Under the pieces are notes generated by a model that saw only the letters and a list, made by a program, of their open reading frames with translations, was not told the DNA's origin and did not search any database. Positions 20,099-29,601 of a DNA stretch of 64,000 nucleotides are shown here, piece by piece. The stretch lies in NCBI RefSeq assembly GCF_001278705.1, contig NZ_CP012600.1, positions 2,418,190 through 2,482,189 on the forward strand, written 5' to 3'. The DNA comes from Bacillus gobiensis. GTDB taxonomy: Bacteria; Bacillota; Bacilli; Bacillales; Bacillaceae. How positions within the stretch are numbered: the stretch's first letter is position 1; the number at the start of each line of letters is the position of its first letter. Both the position numbers and the translations under genes were made by a program.

Positions 20099-21694
20099 AT
20101 GAACATTATTGATTTGATGCAGCTACCTATATTTAAACAAGCAAAGATAATTGGCGGCTTATCTGGGTCAGGTCGAGAGGTTCAACACGTTAACATGATG
20201 GACGCTCCCGATATTACGGATTATCTTAATAAAGGGGATCTTCTTGTGACTACGGCATATCACTTAAAGGATGAACCCGAGCTACTAGGCGATCTGATTA
20301 TCCATATGTCAAATCGGGGTTGTGCAGGACTGGGCATTAAAACAAAACGTTTTTTGCACCACATCCCCGACTCTATTTTAGAGCTCGCTGATCAGCTCGC
20401 TTTTCCGATCATCGACCTCCCTGACCAGGTAAGATTAGCCGACATCGCAAACCAGACCTTAAGTTACATTCTCGATATTCGAACGGGTGAATTGCAGCAT
20501 GCAGTTTCCATACACAAACGATTTACAGAACATATAATGAGCGGAAAAGGTTTGAGAGCGCTTCTGAAAAACGTTTCCCAGCTGCTGGATTTTCCTGTCC
20601 TTTTGGTCGACCATCATTTACGAATCCTTGCTTCATCAACAAACTCAACGAATGTTAGCGATGACCTTGAGAACGGCCTGCAGCAGTTAACGGATGCAGC
20701 GTACACATCGTTTACTTTGCTTTCTTCCAAATCTGCCTTTTCCGTTTTTCCAATTTTCACTCATGAAAAAAAATGCGGATATCTTATCGTAGAAGGCTTT
20801 ATTTCTGTGTCAGATAAACAAAAAATCCTTACGATCGAACAGGCAACCAATGTCATTTCGTTTGAATTGATGAAGGATAATGCACTAAAACAATATACGA
20901 AAAGAGCACGAAATGAGTTCTTTAGCAATTTTGTCGAAGGCGTTTTTTCTTCCGAAAGCGAAATCGAAAATCGCGGAAAAGAACTGAATTTAAAAAGAGA
21001 ACAAAAATATTTATGTGTCGCAGGAAAGCTTGACCGCAAGCAATCCGACGCAAGCTTCATTGAAAATCAGATCATAACGGATACCGTATTTGAATTTTTG
21101 GAAGGGCGCTTGTCTTCACTTTCTCTTCCGTCACATTTTTATATGATAAGTGATATTGGCGTCCTATTGATCGAAGCTGGTGAATATTGGGGAGAAGAAA
21201 ATACCGTCGTTTCTGACTGGTTAAAACAGATGCAAAACGATATAAACAGACTGTTTCGGCAAACGATATCTTTCGGAGTCAGTAACGTATGCCACGTGCT
21301 GCTTGATGTTCCCGAATCCTATTCGGAAGCGACCGATGCTTTGCAAACAGGCTACCTTTCCGGAAACTCTCAATTTGTTCAATTTTACCATACGAAGGAC
21401 ATTTCAGAGATTTTAAGGATGGTTCCGACTGATGATTTACGAAACTTCTATGCGTTTACGCTGCAAAAGCTCTCAGATCTTCAATATGAGGAACAAAGCT
21501 TATTAAACACACTTTCGATTTATTTAGAGACGCATTGCCAAATCTCTGAAACAGCGAAGCGCTTGTACGTTCACCGCAATACAGTGATTTATAGACTGGA
21601 AAAGTGTGAAGAAATTTTAGGTGTAAGCTTAAAGGATCCTGACGCTACCTTGCGGCTAAGACTTGCTTTTCGTATACAAATGGTTTTGAAATAA
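20099..21694 (+). CDS. pucR: PucR family purine catabolism regulator
   Basis: A 531-residue transcriptional regulator, the same length as I recall for B. subtilis PucR. It has an N-terminal PucR sensory domain (about 1-125, starting NIIDLMQLPIFKQAKIIGG), a central GGDEF-like CdaR region, and a C-terminal helix-turn-helix (about residues 470-525, QISETAKRLYVHRNTVIYRLEKC). In B. subtilis it activates puc genes when allantoin-type effectors are present and nitrogen is limiting. The start ATG follows AAAAGGAG. It is divergent from pucFGH and followed by uraD and pucM. Confidence 0.94.
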   Translation: MNIIDLMQLPIFKQAKIIGGLSGSGREVQHVNMMDAPDITDYLNKGDLLVTTAYHLKDEPELLGDLIIHMSNRGCAGLGIKTKRFLHHIPDSILELADQLAFPIIDLPDQVRLADIANQTLSYILDIRTGELQHAVSIHKRFTEHIMSGKGLRALLKNVSQLLDFPVLLVDHHLRILASSTNSTNVSDDLENGLQQLTDAAYTSFTLLSSKSAFSVFPIFTHEKKCGYLIVEGFISVSDKQKILTIEQATNVISFELMKDNALKQYTKRARNEFFSNFVEGVFSSESEIENRGKELNLKREQKYLCVAGKLDRKQSDASFIENQIITDTVFEFLEGRLSSLSLPSHFYMISDIGVLLIEAGEYWGEENTVVSDWLKQMQNDINRLFRQTISFGVSNVCHVLLDVPESYSEATDALQTGYLSGNSQFVQFYHTKDISEILRMVPTDDLRNFYAFTLQKLSDLQYEEQSLLNTLSIYLETHCQISETAKRLYVHRNTVIYRLEKCEEILGVSLKDPDATLRLRLAFRIQMVLK

Positions 21695-21809
21695 CTAGGT
21701 TGTATTGTAGAAAACATAAGAAGTTATAGGTGGTTTTATACATGATGTCCAATGACTTCATGCGCCCTATTTACTATGATGAGTAGTAACAGTGAAAGGA
21801 GCATCTAAA

Positions 21810-22340
21810 GTGGTCACTTTATCCGAACTCAATCGAATGTCACCAAATGAATTTTCTGATACGCTTGCCCATATCTATGAGGAATCGCCTTGGGTTGCGA
21901 TTCTTACGGAGAAACAACGGCCATATTCCAGTTTGGCCGAATTGACTGAAGCAATGAAAAAAATCGTTCAATACTCAGATCGGGAGAAAAAGGAAACTCT
22001 TCTAAACAGCCACCCGCGGCTAGGGGATCGAAAACAAATGAGCAATGATTCTGTCAAAGAGCAAAAAAATGCGGGCCTCGCCAGCTTGAATGATGATGAA
22101 TACGAGCTCTTTCTTCAATTAAATCATGCCTATGATGAGAAATTCGGCTTTCCATTTATTCTTGCTGTTAAAGGCAAAACGAAAGACGAAATTCAACAGG
22201 CCATTCACTCCCGGCTGCAAAACGGACGCGACATAGAATTTGAAACAGCTTTAAACGAAGTATTCAAAATTGCCTCTTTCCGATTGCAAGAAAAAATTGA
22301 TACACAAAACACTGAAAAAGCTGGAGAAGTAAAGAAATAA
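21810..22340 (+). CDS. OHCU decarboxylase (UraD), stand-alone
   Basis: Decarboxylates 2-oxo-4-hydroxy-4-carboxy-5-ureidoimidazoline to (S)-allantoin. His68 in HPRLGDR and the SxxEQxxAGL motif (residues 81-90) are intact. In B. subtilis this domain is the N-terminal half of bifunctional PucL, fused to uricase; here the reading frame ends after 176 residues (tail EKAGEVKK) and pucM begins ten bases later. The uricase half is therefore absent, not frameshifted. The start is the GTG at 21810, eight bases after AAGGAG; a GTG six codons earlier precedes the ribosome site. Confidence 0.92.
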   Translation: MVTLSELNRMSPNEFSDTLAHIYEESPWVAILTEKQRPYSSLAELTEAMKKIVQYSDREKKETLLNSHPRLGDRKQMSNDSVKEQKNAGLASLNDDEYELFLQLNHAYDEKFGFPFILAVKGKTKDEIQQAIHSRLQNGRDIEFETALNEVFKIASFRLQEKIDTQNTEKAGEVKK

Positions 22341-22350
22341 GGGGGATATT

Positions 22351-22704
22351 ATGGGACAGCTGACAACTCACATTCTTGACTTAACACACGGCATTCCTGC
22401 TTCTCGTGTAAAAATCGAATTATATTCTATCGAACAATCAAATAGGTCGCTGCTTGCGAATAGCATAACAAACAAAGACGGCAGGGTTGATAAACCGCTG
22501 CTCTCTGAAGAGAAAATGGTTTCAGGAGAATATGAACTGTTATTTTATATCGGCGACTATTTTAAAGAAAAAGAAACACCTTTGCCCGATCCGCCATTTC
22601 TGAATGTCGTCTCAGTTCGCTTCGGAATCGCAGATCCGGGCTCCCACTACCATGTTCCTTTGCTCGTTTCACCTTGGGGATACCAGGTATATAGAGGAAG
22701 TTAA
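22351..22704 (+). CDS. pucM: 5-hydroxyisourate hydrolase
   Basis: Transthyretin-related enzyme that opens 5-hydroxyisourate to OHCU, the step after uricase. The 117-residue protein has the N-terminal LTTHILD motif (His7), the [12 protein letters not shown] segment and the C-terminal YRGS tetrapeptide that marks the enzyme. The ATG follows AAGGGGG. It is ten bases after uraD and ends in a strong terminator, so pucM closes that transcript. Confidence 0.95.
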   Translation: MGQLTTHILDLTHGIPASRVKIELYSIEQSNRSLLANSITNKDGRVDKPLLSEEKMVSGEYELLFYIGDYFKEKETPLPDPPFLNVVSVRFGIADPGSHYHVPLLVSPWGYQVYRGS

Positions 22705-22752
22705 AAAACAGGAGCGAAAGGAATTATTTCTTTCGCTCCTGTTTTTATTTTT
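22705..22752 (+). terminator. pucM terminator
   Basis: Perfect stem of about 17 bp around AACAGGAGCGAAAG, followed by TTTTTATTTTT. Confidence 0.9.
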
Positions 22753-22841
22753 CTTCTGTGAAATATTGGTAATTTATGTTAATGTATGTAAGCTTCATAA
22801 TTTAATTGAAATAGGGAAAGAACAAATAATATCGTTATGAG

Positions 22842-23861
22842 GTGTCGGCCATAAAAAAACTGCAAATACCAATCTTACTTGTGGTGCTTCTCACTTTAAT
22901 GGGAGGCAGCTACTTTATACTACGTTTGGATAACATTAATAACTCTATTGTAATATTAATAACTTTGAGCCTAATTATTCTAACCCCGATGAGCATCTAT
23001 TTTTTGTTGATCCGTCCAAGACCTTTGCCAAAATTATTGTCATATCTTTCATTTCTTTTATGTTTAGCTGCTTCTTATTATATTATCCCTCTTCCGCACA
23101 AAGGTTTTTTTAATCATATCTTGGTTTGGCTCTTACCTGTTTTAGAAGTTTGTGTCATCATTATTGTAATTTATACGATCGTTAAAACTATAATCCTTTA
23201 TAAAACAAATGAAAACAGTGATTTTCTTGATGCTGTTAGGAAGTCACTTGAACCAAAGTTAGGAAAAGGCCCGCTATTAGAAATAGTCTTAACAGAACTT
23301 AGTGTATTTTATTATTCTATAGTCGTGTCGTTTAAAAAGCCAAAAGTACAATCGCAAGGAGTCTATCCCTATCATAAATCTTTACAGTTAAAGATCGTTA
23401 CCATCGTATTTTCAATCCTGATTGTTGGAGAAGGCCTGCTATTTCATTTTCTTATTCAAATATGGAATGATATTGCTGCATGGATTTTTACAGTACTGAA
23501 TATTTACGCTCTACTTTATATGATAGGACATAATAATTCTATAAAATATTTACCTCATGTTATTAAGAAAGGTAAACTCATAATTCGTCTAGGATTTCAG
23601 AGCAGCATTGAAATAGATATCAAAAATATCATAAGCATAAAACATGCAAAAGAAAGTGAACTCGGTGCTAAAATACCTAAAGATACATACATTTCTTTAA
23701 CAAAGCTTGATTCTCCACAGTTTGAACTCACTTTAAAGGAACCAACATTAATGAGAGGCTCTTACGGAAAAAATAAATACGTTAATACTGTAGTATTTCG
23801 TGCAGATGAACCTCAAAAAATGATTAAAGAGATAAATTCAATAAGAAATTTATCACCCTAA
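22842..23861 (+). CDS. Uncharacterised polytopic membrane protein
   Basis: I do not recognise a characterised family. The N-terminal part has about four hydrophobic segments (roughly 9-27, 34-56, 64-82, 91-115), two more follow (about 184-206 and 212-230), and a soluble C-terminal domain of about 100 residues ends the protein. The start is unsure: a GTG at 22842 touches the only ribosome-like GAGG, while GAGGTG is eight bases before an ATA at 22851 that gives a usual IKKLQIPILLVVLL beginning. The gene is more AT-rich than its puc neighbours and sits where B. subtilis has pucM directly next to pucE, so it is probably an insertion. Confidence 0.7.
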   Translation: MSAIKKLQIPILLVVLLTLMGGSYFILRLDNINNSIVILITLSLIILTPMSIYFLLIRPRPLPKLLSYLSFLLCLAASYYIIPLPHKGFFNHILVWLLPVLEVCVIIIVIYTIVKTIILYKTNENSDFLDAVRKSLEPKLGKGPLLEIVLTELSVFYYSIVVSFKKPKVQSQGVYPYHKSLQLKIVTIVFSILIVGEGLLFHFLIQIWNDIAAWIFTVLNIYALLYMIGHNNSIKYLPHVIKKGKLIIRLGFQSSIEIDIKNIISIKHAKESELGAKIPKDTYISLTKLDSPQFELTLKEPTLMRGSYGKNKYVNTVVFRADEPQKMIKEINSIRNLSP

Positions 23862-23947
23862 AGATTAATCTTCGAAAATTGGTTATGGTTAAAAAAGTTC
23901 CTCAAGGGAAAAATAATTCTCAAATTGTTTTTGGCGGAGGAAAAAAA

Positions 23948-24292
23948 TTGTTTATATTCGCTATTGTTTTACTAGCAGGAGGGTTATTTACAATAAACGC
24001 TATTTTTGCGTACCAAAGTGAGCATATCAATCCGGCATTTTGGACAACAGTTTGGTATCAGTTTAAGCTTTTACCGGTATTTTTTGCAGCAAACTTATTG
24101 ATCGGATACGGCGTGAAATTTGCATATCAAGCTTTTGGAAATATGACGTTCACCCTTACTTTTTCAAAAGGCATTGAAATGATGATTTGTTTATTGATTA
24201 GTTATTTATTTTTGAAGGAGGTACCGAACTGGTGGACATTGCTCGGTCTGGCTATTATTGTTGCGGGGTTTTGGATAATGAAGTTGAAATGA
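23948..24292 (+). CDS. Small four-segment membrane protein, DMT/SMR-like
   Basis: A 114-residue hydrophobic protein with four predicted helices (about 3-22, 35-55, 62-82 and 92-112). The last helix region (SYLFLKEVPNWWTLLGLAIIVAGF) resembles the end of EamA/small multidrug resistance-type transporters, and the length fits that fold; no clear conserved glutamate of the EmrE type is seen in helix 1. The start is the TTG at 23948, seven bases after GGAGG; upstream in-frame starts have no ribosome site. It follows the uncharacterised membrane protein by 86 bases and ends in a terminator. Confidence 0.65.
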   Translation: MFIFAIVLLAGGLFTINAIFAYQSEHINPAFWTTVWYQFKLLPVFFAANLLIGYGVKFAYQAFGNMTFTLTFSKGIEMMICLLISYLFLKEVPNWWTLLGLAIIVAGFWIMKLK

Positions 24293-24302
24293 GAAGCAAA
24301 CC

Positions 24303-24333
24303 AGTGAGAGAAAAAACTCTCCCACTAATTTTT
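24303..24333 (+). terminator. Terminator after the small membrane protein
   Basis: AGTGAGAG / CTCTCCCACT hairpin followed by AATTTTT on the plus strand, between convergent genes. Confidence 0.7.
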
Positions 24334-24856
24334 ATCCAAAAAAACCTGTTTCTCTAAGCTCTTCCCTTACTCGTCTCGCCGCTCGAATGATTCCGCCGTA
24401 TCCGGTGCATCTGCATAGATTTCCCGACAGGCCTTCTAAAATTTCCTCATCTGTCGCTTCTTCATTTTCTTGAAACAGTGCTTTTAGCGCTATGATCATT
24501 CCGGGTGTACAATAGCCGCATTGAAAGCCGCCTTCCTGCAAAAAAGCATTTTGGCAGCAGTCGAGCTCATCTTCAGCAAGGCCTTCAATCGTCGTTATTT
24601 CTTTATCAAACGCTTGATAGGCCATCGTCATACAGGAATTAATCAGGCGTCCATCCATGAGTACTGAGCATGCGCCGCATCGGCCGATTCCGCAAGATAC
24701 TTTTGTCCCTGTCAGCTGAAATTCATCCCTCAGTACTTCGACAAGCGGGGTCGTATCTGGTTTTGTAATCACTTTTATCGTTCCGTTTACAGTCATGCTT
24801 TTTAATTCTTTTGGGGAGTCGCCCGGTTTTAGCTGTGATTGCTCCTTCATATCCAT
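24332..24856 (-). CDS. pucE: Xanthine dehydrogenase iron-sulfur subunit
   Basis: Electron-transfer subunit with two [2Fe-2S] clusters. The plant-ferredoxin-like cysteines are C55, C60, C63 and C75 (SCGIGRCGAC ... NSC). The second cluster uses CGYC and LCRC in the C-terminal helical domain. The 174-residue length is normal for the family. The start ATG follows AAGGGGG and overlaps the pucD stop by ten bases. Last gene of pucA-pucB-pucC-pucD-pucE. Confidence 0.94.
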   Translation of the reverse strand: MDMKEQSQLKPGDSPKELKSMTVNGTIKVITKPDTTPLVEVLRDEFQLTGTKVSCGIGRCGACSVLMDGRLINSCMTMAYQAFDKEITTIEGLAEDELDCCQNAFLQEGGFQCGYCTPGMIIALKALFQENEEATDEEILEGLSGNLCRCTGYGGIIRAARRVREELRETGFFG

Positions 24857-27090
24857 GCCTTTTCCCCCTTTTCATCGATTGCGTCAAGAAGCTCTTCTGA
24901 TGAAATCGGCAGGCGATTGACCCAATATCCGACTGCATCGTGGACAGCCTTGGCGATCGCCGGCGCAACTGCGACCGTCCCTATTTCTCCAACTCCTCTA
25001 GGTCCGTAAATATCCCCTTCACATAGCTCCTCAATCGCGTGAATATTTATATCGGGAGGCACATCTTGTATCCCTGGGATCAGATAAGTATCCAAATTTC
25101 CCGTCAAGTATCTTCCTTCTGACATCGCTGCTTCTTCCGATAACGTATAGCCAAGCGCCATCATAGCGCCGCCTTCAATTTGTCCGGTATAGCCTTGTTT
25201 GCTGACGACAGGACCAGCCGCAACCGCATGCTCCATATCCGTTACCTGAACCATTCCTGTCAGAAGATCAACCTCCACTTCAAGAGCAACCGCGCCAAAC
25301 GAATAAAGAAAATGCCCTCCTATTACAGGATCAGGAGTCGTAGGAAATTGAAATGAAGTATCGACGACCAGGGAACTTTCTTTAAAGCCTTGCGCTGCAA
25401 GCTTTGAAAATGAAATAACAGGTGACTTTTTTTGATAAAGTCCCCCTGGTCCAATCAACAGAGATTCAGCTGGAAGATTGGTAAGTTCAGCGGCTTTTTC
25501 AATCAGTTGTTTGATAAATAACGGTTTCATCAGCTGAATCGCCTGCCAAACCATGCTGGTTCCTCTTGAAGCTGTAGATGATCCGGATACAGGTACCGCT
25601 TCAGTGTCGCCAATAATAATTTGCAAATCTTCGGTAGAGCAGCCAAGCTCATCCGTTACTAGATTTTCAATGACAGCAAGGATCCCCTGTCCGCATTCTT
25701 CAAATCCAAATGAGATCACGATCTTTCCTTCTTCAGATAATGAAAGCCTGCCTCCTGAAGGATCCAATCTTCCGTATCCAAGGCCACCTCCATGCATCGT
25801 GATTGCCGCTCCCACCCCCTTCTTTTTAAATGGAGAAGAGGACTTTTTTGAAACATGTAACAACGGAGATTTCGCAATCGTTTCAAGCACATTTGCAGCA
25901 CCATCTGTAGGTGCAATTCGATGGTTCATCGGACCGGGATCTTTTGCCTCGCGCAAATTAATTCTTCGTATTTGCAGCGGATCCATTCCCAATTTTTCCG
26001 CTAAACGATCCATCTGGCTTTCAAGCGCAAACGTTATTTGGTTGCCGCCAAAGCCTCTGAATTCTCCGGCTACTCCGTTATTCGTATAGACAGAAATGCC
26101 TTCGGTCAACAGATTCGGAATAAGGTATGGACCAGCGGCATGTTCGACAGAAAAATCAAGCACAGCTGGTCCTAAAGTGGCATAGGCGCCAGTATCGGCA
26201 ACAATCTTTACGTATTGCGCCTGGATTTTTCCTTCCACCGTCACTCCTGTTTTCATCGTAATTTTCATCGGATGCCGTTTAATTCCCGAACGAACAGATT
26301 CTTTCCTCGTTTGATGGATTTTTACAGGCTGCTTCGTAACGATAGCAAGCAATGCCGCGTACGGCTGGATATTTAATTCATCCTTTCCGCCAAAGGAGCC
26401 GCCGATTGGACTCGATACGATCCGAATGTCTTCCTCCGGCATTGCGAGTATTCTTGAAAGCTGAAATCGGTCTTTATAGCCATGCTGTGTGCCTGCATAA
26501 ACAGTGATAGCTCCGTCTTTTTCCGGGACTACCACTCCGCCTTCAGTTTCCATATACGTATGCATCTGCCGCGGCAGATGATACGTTTCCGCTAAAATCA
26601 GATCGCTGCTACGAAAGCCCGCTTCCACGTCTCCGTGCTGATGACCAGCTTCATGAAGGATATTTCCATTATCATGAAGCTTTGGCGAGCCGGGCTCTAA
26701 CGCCTTTTCCGGGTCATCTACCACTTGAAGCGGCTCATACTCAACTTCGATGAAAGACAGTGCTTGAACGGCAATATCTTCAGTCTTAGCTGCCACAGCC
26801 GCAATCGCGTCTCCCACATAACGAACCCGATCTTCGCACAAAACAGGCTGATCTGGAAAAACGATTCCAAAACGATTCATCCCCGGAACATCCTTATACG
26901 TAATAACAGCTTTCACACCAGGCAACGTGGAGGCACGATCCGTACTTATTGATTTGATCTCAGCATGCGGAAACTCACTTCGTAAAACCTTGGCATAAAG
27001 CATGTTTGGAAAAGTCAGGTCTGTCATATATTTTAATGTGCCGGTAACTTTTGTCTTGCCGTCCGGACGAACACGGTTTTTACCATCCAT
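24847..27090 (-). CDS. pucD: Xanthine dehydrogenase molybdopterin subunit
   Basis: Catalytic subunit of xanthine dehydrogenase, which oxidises hypoxanthine and xanthine to urate. A 747-residue protein of the aldehyde oxidase/xanthine dehydrogenase large-subunit family, with SPIGGSFGGKDE, GEFRGFGGNQ (the arginine loop) and the C-terminal GPRGVGEIGT with the catalytic glutamate. I place the start at the ATG at 27090, eight bases after GGAGG; an ATG six codons earlier precedes that site. The second half of a molybdenum hydroxylase assembled with PucC and PucE. Confidence 0.94.
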   Translation of the reverse strand: MDGKNRVRPDGKTKVTGTLKYMTDLTFPNMLYAKVLRSEFPHAEIKSISTDRASTLPGVKAVITYKDVPGMNRFGIVFPDQPVLCEDRVRYVGDAIAAVAAKTEDIAVQALSFIEVEYEPLQVVDDPEKALEPGSPKLHDNGNILHEAGHQHGDVEAGFRSSDLILAETYHLPRQMHTYMETEGGVVVPEKDGAITVYAGTQHGYKDRFQLSRILAMPEEDIRIVSSPIGGSFGGKDELNIQPYAALLAIVTKQPVKIHQTRKESVRSGIKRHPMKITMKTGVTVEGKIQAQYVKIVADTGAYATLGPAVLDFSVEHAAGPYLIPNLLTEGISVYTNNGVAGEFRGFGGNQITFALESQMDRLAEKLGMDPLQIRRINLREAKDPGPMNHRIAPTDGAANVLETIAKSPLLHVSKKSSSPFKKKGVGAAITMHGGGLGYGRLDPSGGRLSLSEEGKIVISFGFEECGQGILAVIENLVTDELGCSTEDLQIIIGDTEAVPVSGSSTASRGTSMVWQAIQLMKPLFIKQLIEKAAELTNLPAESLLIGPGGLYQKKSPVISFSKLAAQGFKESSLVVDTSFQFPTTPDPVIGGHFLYSFGAVALEVEVDLLTGMVQVTDMEHAVAAGPVVSKQGYTGQIEGGAMMALGYTLSEEAAMSEGRYLTGNLDTYLIPGIQDVPPDINIHAIEELCEGDIYGPRGVGEIGTVAVAPAIAKAVHDAVGYWVNRLPISSEELLDAIDEKGEKAWI

Positions 27091-27104
27091 GAATGTTTCC
27101 TCCT

Positions 27105-27950
27105 TCATTGAACAAGCTCAGACATTAAAAGGTTTGCCGCTGCTTTCTTACGGTAATCAGCTGAAAGAAAAGCATCAGGCATTGGCTGAAATTCGGAAAT
27201 CATCGTCTGATAAATATCCTTCATCATTTCCGGAGCAAGCCTTTTGTTTAACAGCTTTTTTTCCGCGTCATACAAACGCTGTGCCTGGATGTCTGCATGC
27301 CCTGCAATCAGACGGATAAAAGAAAATTTTTGCTGATTATCCTTCTCATAGCTTCCGGATACAACGACTGACGACCCTATAAATGCTTTTCGTCGTCCGA
27401 TTTTATGATAAAAGACCTTCCGATTTTCTTCCCTGGGAATGAGGATTCTCGTTATTAGACAATCCTCACGATTATTCTCCAGCCATTCAGCGAGTGGAGT
27501 ACGAACATAGCCTTCAGTTGTATATAAAACGATCGTGGCATCCATAACCAACAGCAACGGGATGATATCACCCGTTTTAATTGCGACATTTCCGCCGATC
27601 GTTGCTTTGTTTCTGATTCCAGGTGACGCTACATGCGAAACTGCTCGGCTTAAAGCAGGCCATTTCCCTTGTATCAATGGGTTACGCCGACAGGAGCTTA
27701 GATTTACGGCAGCTCCCAATGATAAAAAAAGTTGGTCTTCTATCAATTCAGCTGTGATCTCCTGAAGGGGGATGACTTGTTCAAGACTTATCAAATTTTG
27801 AGGCTTCATGCCCGTCTTCTCCCATTGAAGCTGAAGCCACGTCGCACCCAGAGCAACACAGCCTTTCTCGCTAAGGGAATGCTTCAGCTCAAACGCTTCT
27901 TCTATTGTTTTCGGAACAAAAACCTTCGTTGACATTGATGTTTTATTCAA
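27105..27950 (-). CDS. pucC: Xanthine dehydrogenase FAD-binding subunit
   Basis: A 281-residue FAD-binding (CO dehydrogenase flavoprotein-like) subunit that passes electrons to the acceptor. The FAD-contact segments GATWLQLQ and ASPGIRNKATIGGNVA are present, with the C-terminal CutM-like domain after them. The start is TTG, seven bases after GGGGGAG, overlapping the pucB stop (TTGA). Confidence 0.93.
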   Translation of the reverse strand: MNKTSMSTKVFVPKTIEEAFELKHSLSEKGCVALGATWLQLQWEKTGMKPQNLISLEQVIPLQEITAELIEDQLFLSLGAAVNLSSCRRNPLIQGKWPALSRAVSHVASPGIRNKATIGGNVAIKTGDIIPLLLVMDATIVLYTTEGYVRTPLAEWLENNREDCLITRILIPREENRKVFYHKIGRRKAFIGSSVVVSGSYEKDNQQKFSFIRLIAGHADIQAQRLYDAEKKLLNKRLAPEMMKDIYQTMISEFQPMPDAFLSADYRKKAAANLLMSELVQ

Positions 27951-28570
27951 TGGCTTGCTCCCCCCTTTGCCTTTTGATAGTCTCGCGGCGTATCAATATC
28001 AAAAAAATTCATCGGATCTTCATGAGCAATCGAGAGTCCTTCTCCTAAGCATCCATTTAAGATAAGTTTTTTGGCGCCTTCGTCTCCTTTTAGCTTCAGT
28101 AGAAATGGAAAGCATTCCTTTGAAAAGAGGATTGGTGGTCGAATATCGTTTTTGAGTTTCGAAGCTACATACGGTAGAGGTTTTGTACGGCTGGAGTATG
28201 TTGACAGTAATCGATTGATGAGCGATACAGAGAGAAACGGCTGATCCGCAAGCATAATTATGATACCGTCAGCACCCATTTCTGCTGCCTTTTTCACACC
28301 GCATACAATGGAATAAGACTGTCCCCTATCTGCATCATCACAGCACTCAACGCTCCATTTTTCTTGATTGTTTAGCAGACTCGGATCGACCCAGGCAGCG
28401 TGAGGCGTGCTGCTGTTTTCAATTACAATGACTTGATCAAGCTTTGACTGAATCGCTGCCTTTAAGCTTAAACTCCCGAGTGTAGTGCCTGACAGCGGGA
28501 GGGCAAGTTTATATAGTCCCATTCTCGTACTTTTTCCCGCAGCTAAGTAAATCCCGATCATTGCCTTCAT
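27947..28570 (-). CDS. pucB: MobA-like molybdenum cofactor nucleotidyltransferase
   Basis: A 207-residue NTP-transferase of the MobA/MocA type with the N-terminal LAAGKSTRMG loop and the DQPFLS metal-binding motif. Expected to attach CMP or GMP to molybdopterin for insertion into the PucD subunit. Coupled to pucA and pucC by four-base overlaps. Confidence 0.92.
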   Translation of the reverse strand: MKAMIGIYLAAGKSTRMGLYKLALPLSGTTLGSLSLKAAIQSKLDQVIVIENSSTPHAAWVDPSLLNNQEKWSVECCDDADRGQSYSIVCGVKKAAEMGADGIIIMLADQPFLSVSLINRLLSTYSSRTKPLPYVASKLKNDIRPPILFSKECFPFLLKLKGDEGAKKLILNGCLGEGLSIAHEDPMNFFDIDTPRDYQKAKGGASH

Positions 28571-29601
28571 ATTCTAATCTGCTTCTTGATTTGAGAATTT
28601 TTTAAGCTATTTCGATTTTGCAGAATTTCAGCGATAACGGCTACGGCTATTTCTTCAGGTCCTTCAGCCCCTATTCGTAATCCGATCGGGCTAAAAAAGT
28701 GAGCAGGAGGCACCTTTCCTTGAAGAAGCCTCTCGGTCCGCCTGCTCGATCCAAGCAATCCGATGTAGGCGACTCGCTGATCCAGCATATATTCCAAAAT
28801 GGCTTGGTCGTGCTGAAAATGATGGGTAGCGATAATGATACTGTCACTTTCTCGAAAGGAGATCTGCTTAAGTGCATCGGCAGGGAAACCTGCGATCAGC
28901 TTATCTGCTCTTGGAAAATTAAAAGTATTGCACAGCGCAGATCGCCAATCAGAGACAATGACCGAAAAGCCTGAAGTTGAAGCCAATTCAGCAATCGGTA
29001 TCGTATCGATCCCCGCTCCGAACAAGAATACCCTTGGCTTTGGCTCACATCGCTGGATGTACGTTGTGCCATCATCTTTTTTTATGAGAACCGTTTTGCT
29101 GACTTTTGCTATTTGCTCTCTTTCATATGTGGAGAGCTCTTTATTCCATACGCCAAATTCTTCAGTTTCCGTTAGAAATAAATAGTCTGTGACTTGATTT
29201 TTATCATTCAGCTTTTTCACCATCGTGACCGGACTGCCTTTATGAAATGCCGATTTTACTTTTGCTAAATTCAACTTCAGCTCAGCATCAATCCGTTCAA
29301 GCAGAACGTACACAACACCGTTGCAGCCGACACCTAAGCCCCATGAAAGATTGTCGTCACTGCTCATATCGTAGGCAACTAGCTTCGACGAAAATCCTTT
29401 CGGAAGCTGAATCGACCTTTCATACAAATCTTCCTCCAGGCAGCCGCCGCTTAAAACACCTGTTCTAGAACCTCCCTCTTCCAAGAGCATCATCGTTCCT
29501 GCTTTACGATAGGAGGAACCGTCCACGCGAATAATCGTCGCAAGCACAGAATCTTCCGTTGTGTAATCCAGAGCATTCAATATTTGATGAATCGTATCCA
29601 T
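28567..29601 (-). CDS. pucA: XdhC-family molybdenum cofactor maturation protein
   Basis: A 344-residue XdhC/CoxI protein that binds and sulfurates molybdenum cofactor for xanthine dehydrogenase. It has the N-terminal SSYRKAGTMMLL and GVLSGGCLEEDLYER motifs and a C-terminal Rossmann domain (VFLFGAGIDTIPIAELA). The start ATG is seven bases after GGAGG. First gene of the leftward xanthine dehydrogenase operon. Confidence 0.93.
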   Translation of the reverse strand: MDTIHQILNALDYTTEDSVLATIIRVDGSSYRKAGTMMLLEEGGSRTGVLSGGCLEEDLYERSIQLPKGFSSKLVAYDMSSDDNLSWGLGVGCNGVVYVLLERIDAELKLNLAKVKSAFHKGSPVTMVKKLNDKNQVTDYLFLTETEEFGVWNKELSTYEREQIAKVSKTVLIKKDDGTTYIQRCEPKPRVFLFGAGIDTIPIAELASTSGFSVIVSDWRSALCNTFNFPRADKLIAGFPADALKQISFRESDSIIIATHHFQHDQAILEYMLDQRVAYIGLLGSSRRTERLLQGKVPPAHFFSPIGLRIGAEGPEEIAVAVIAEILQNRNSLKNSQIKKQIRI

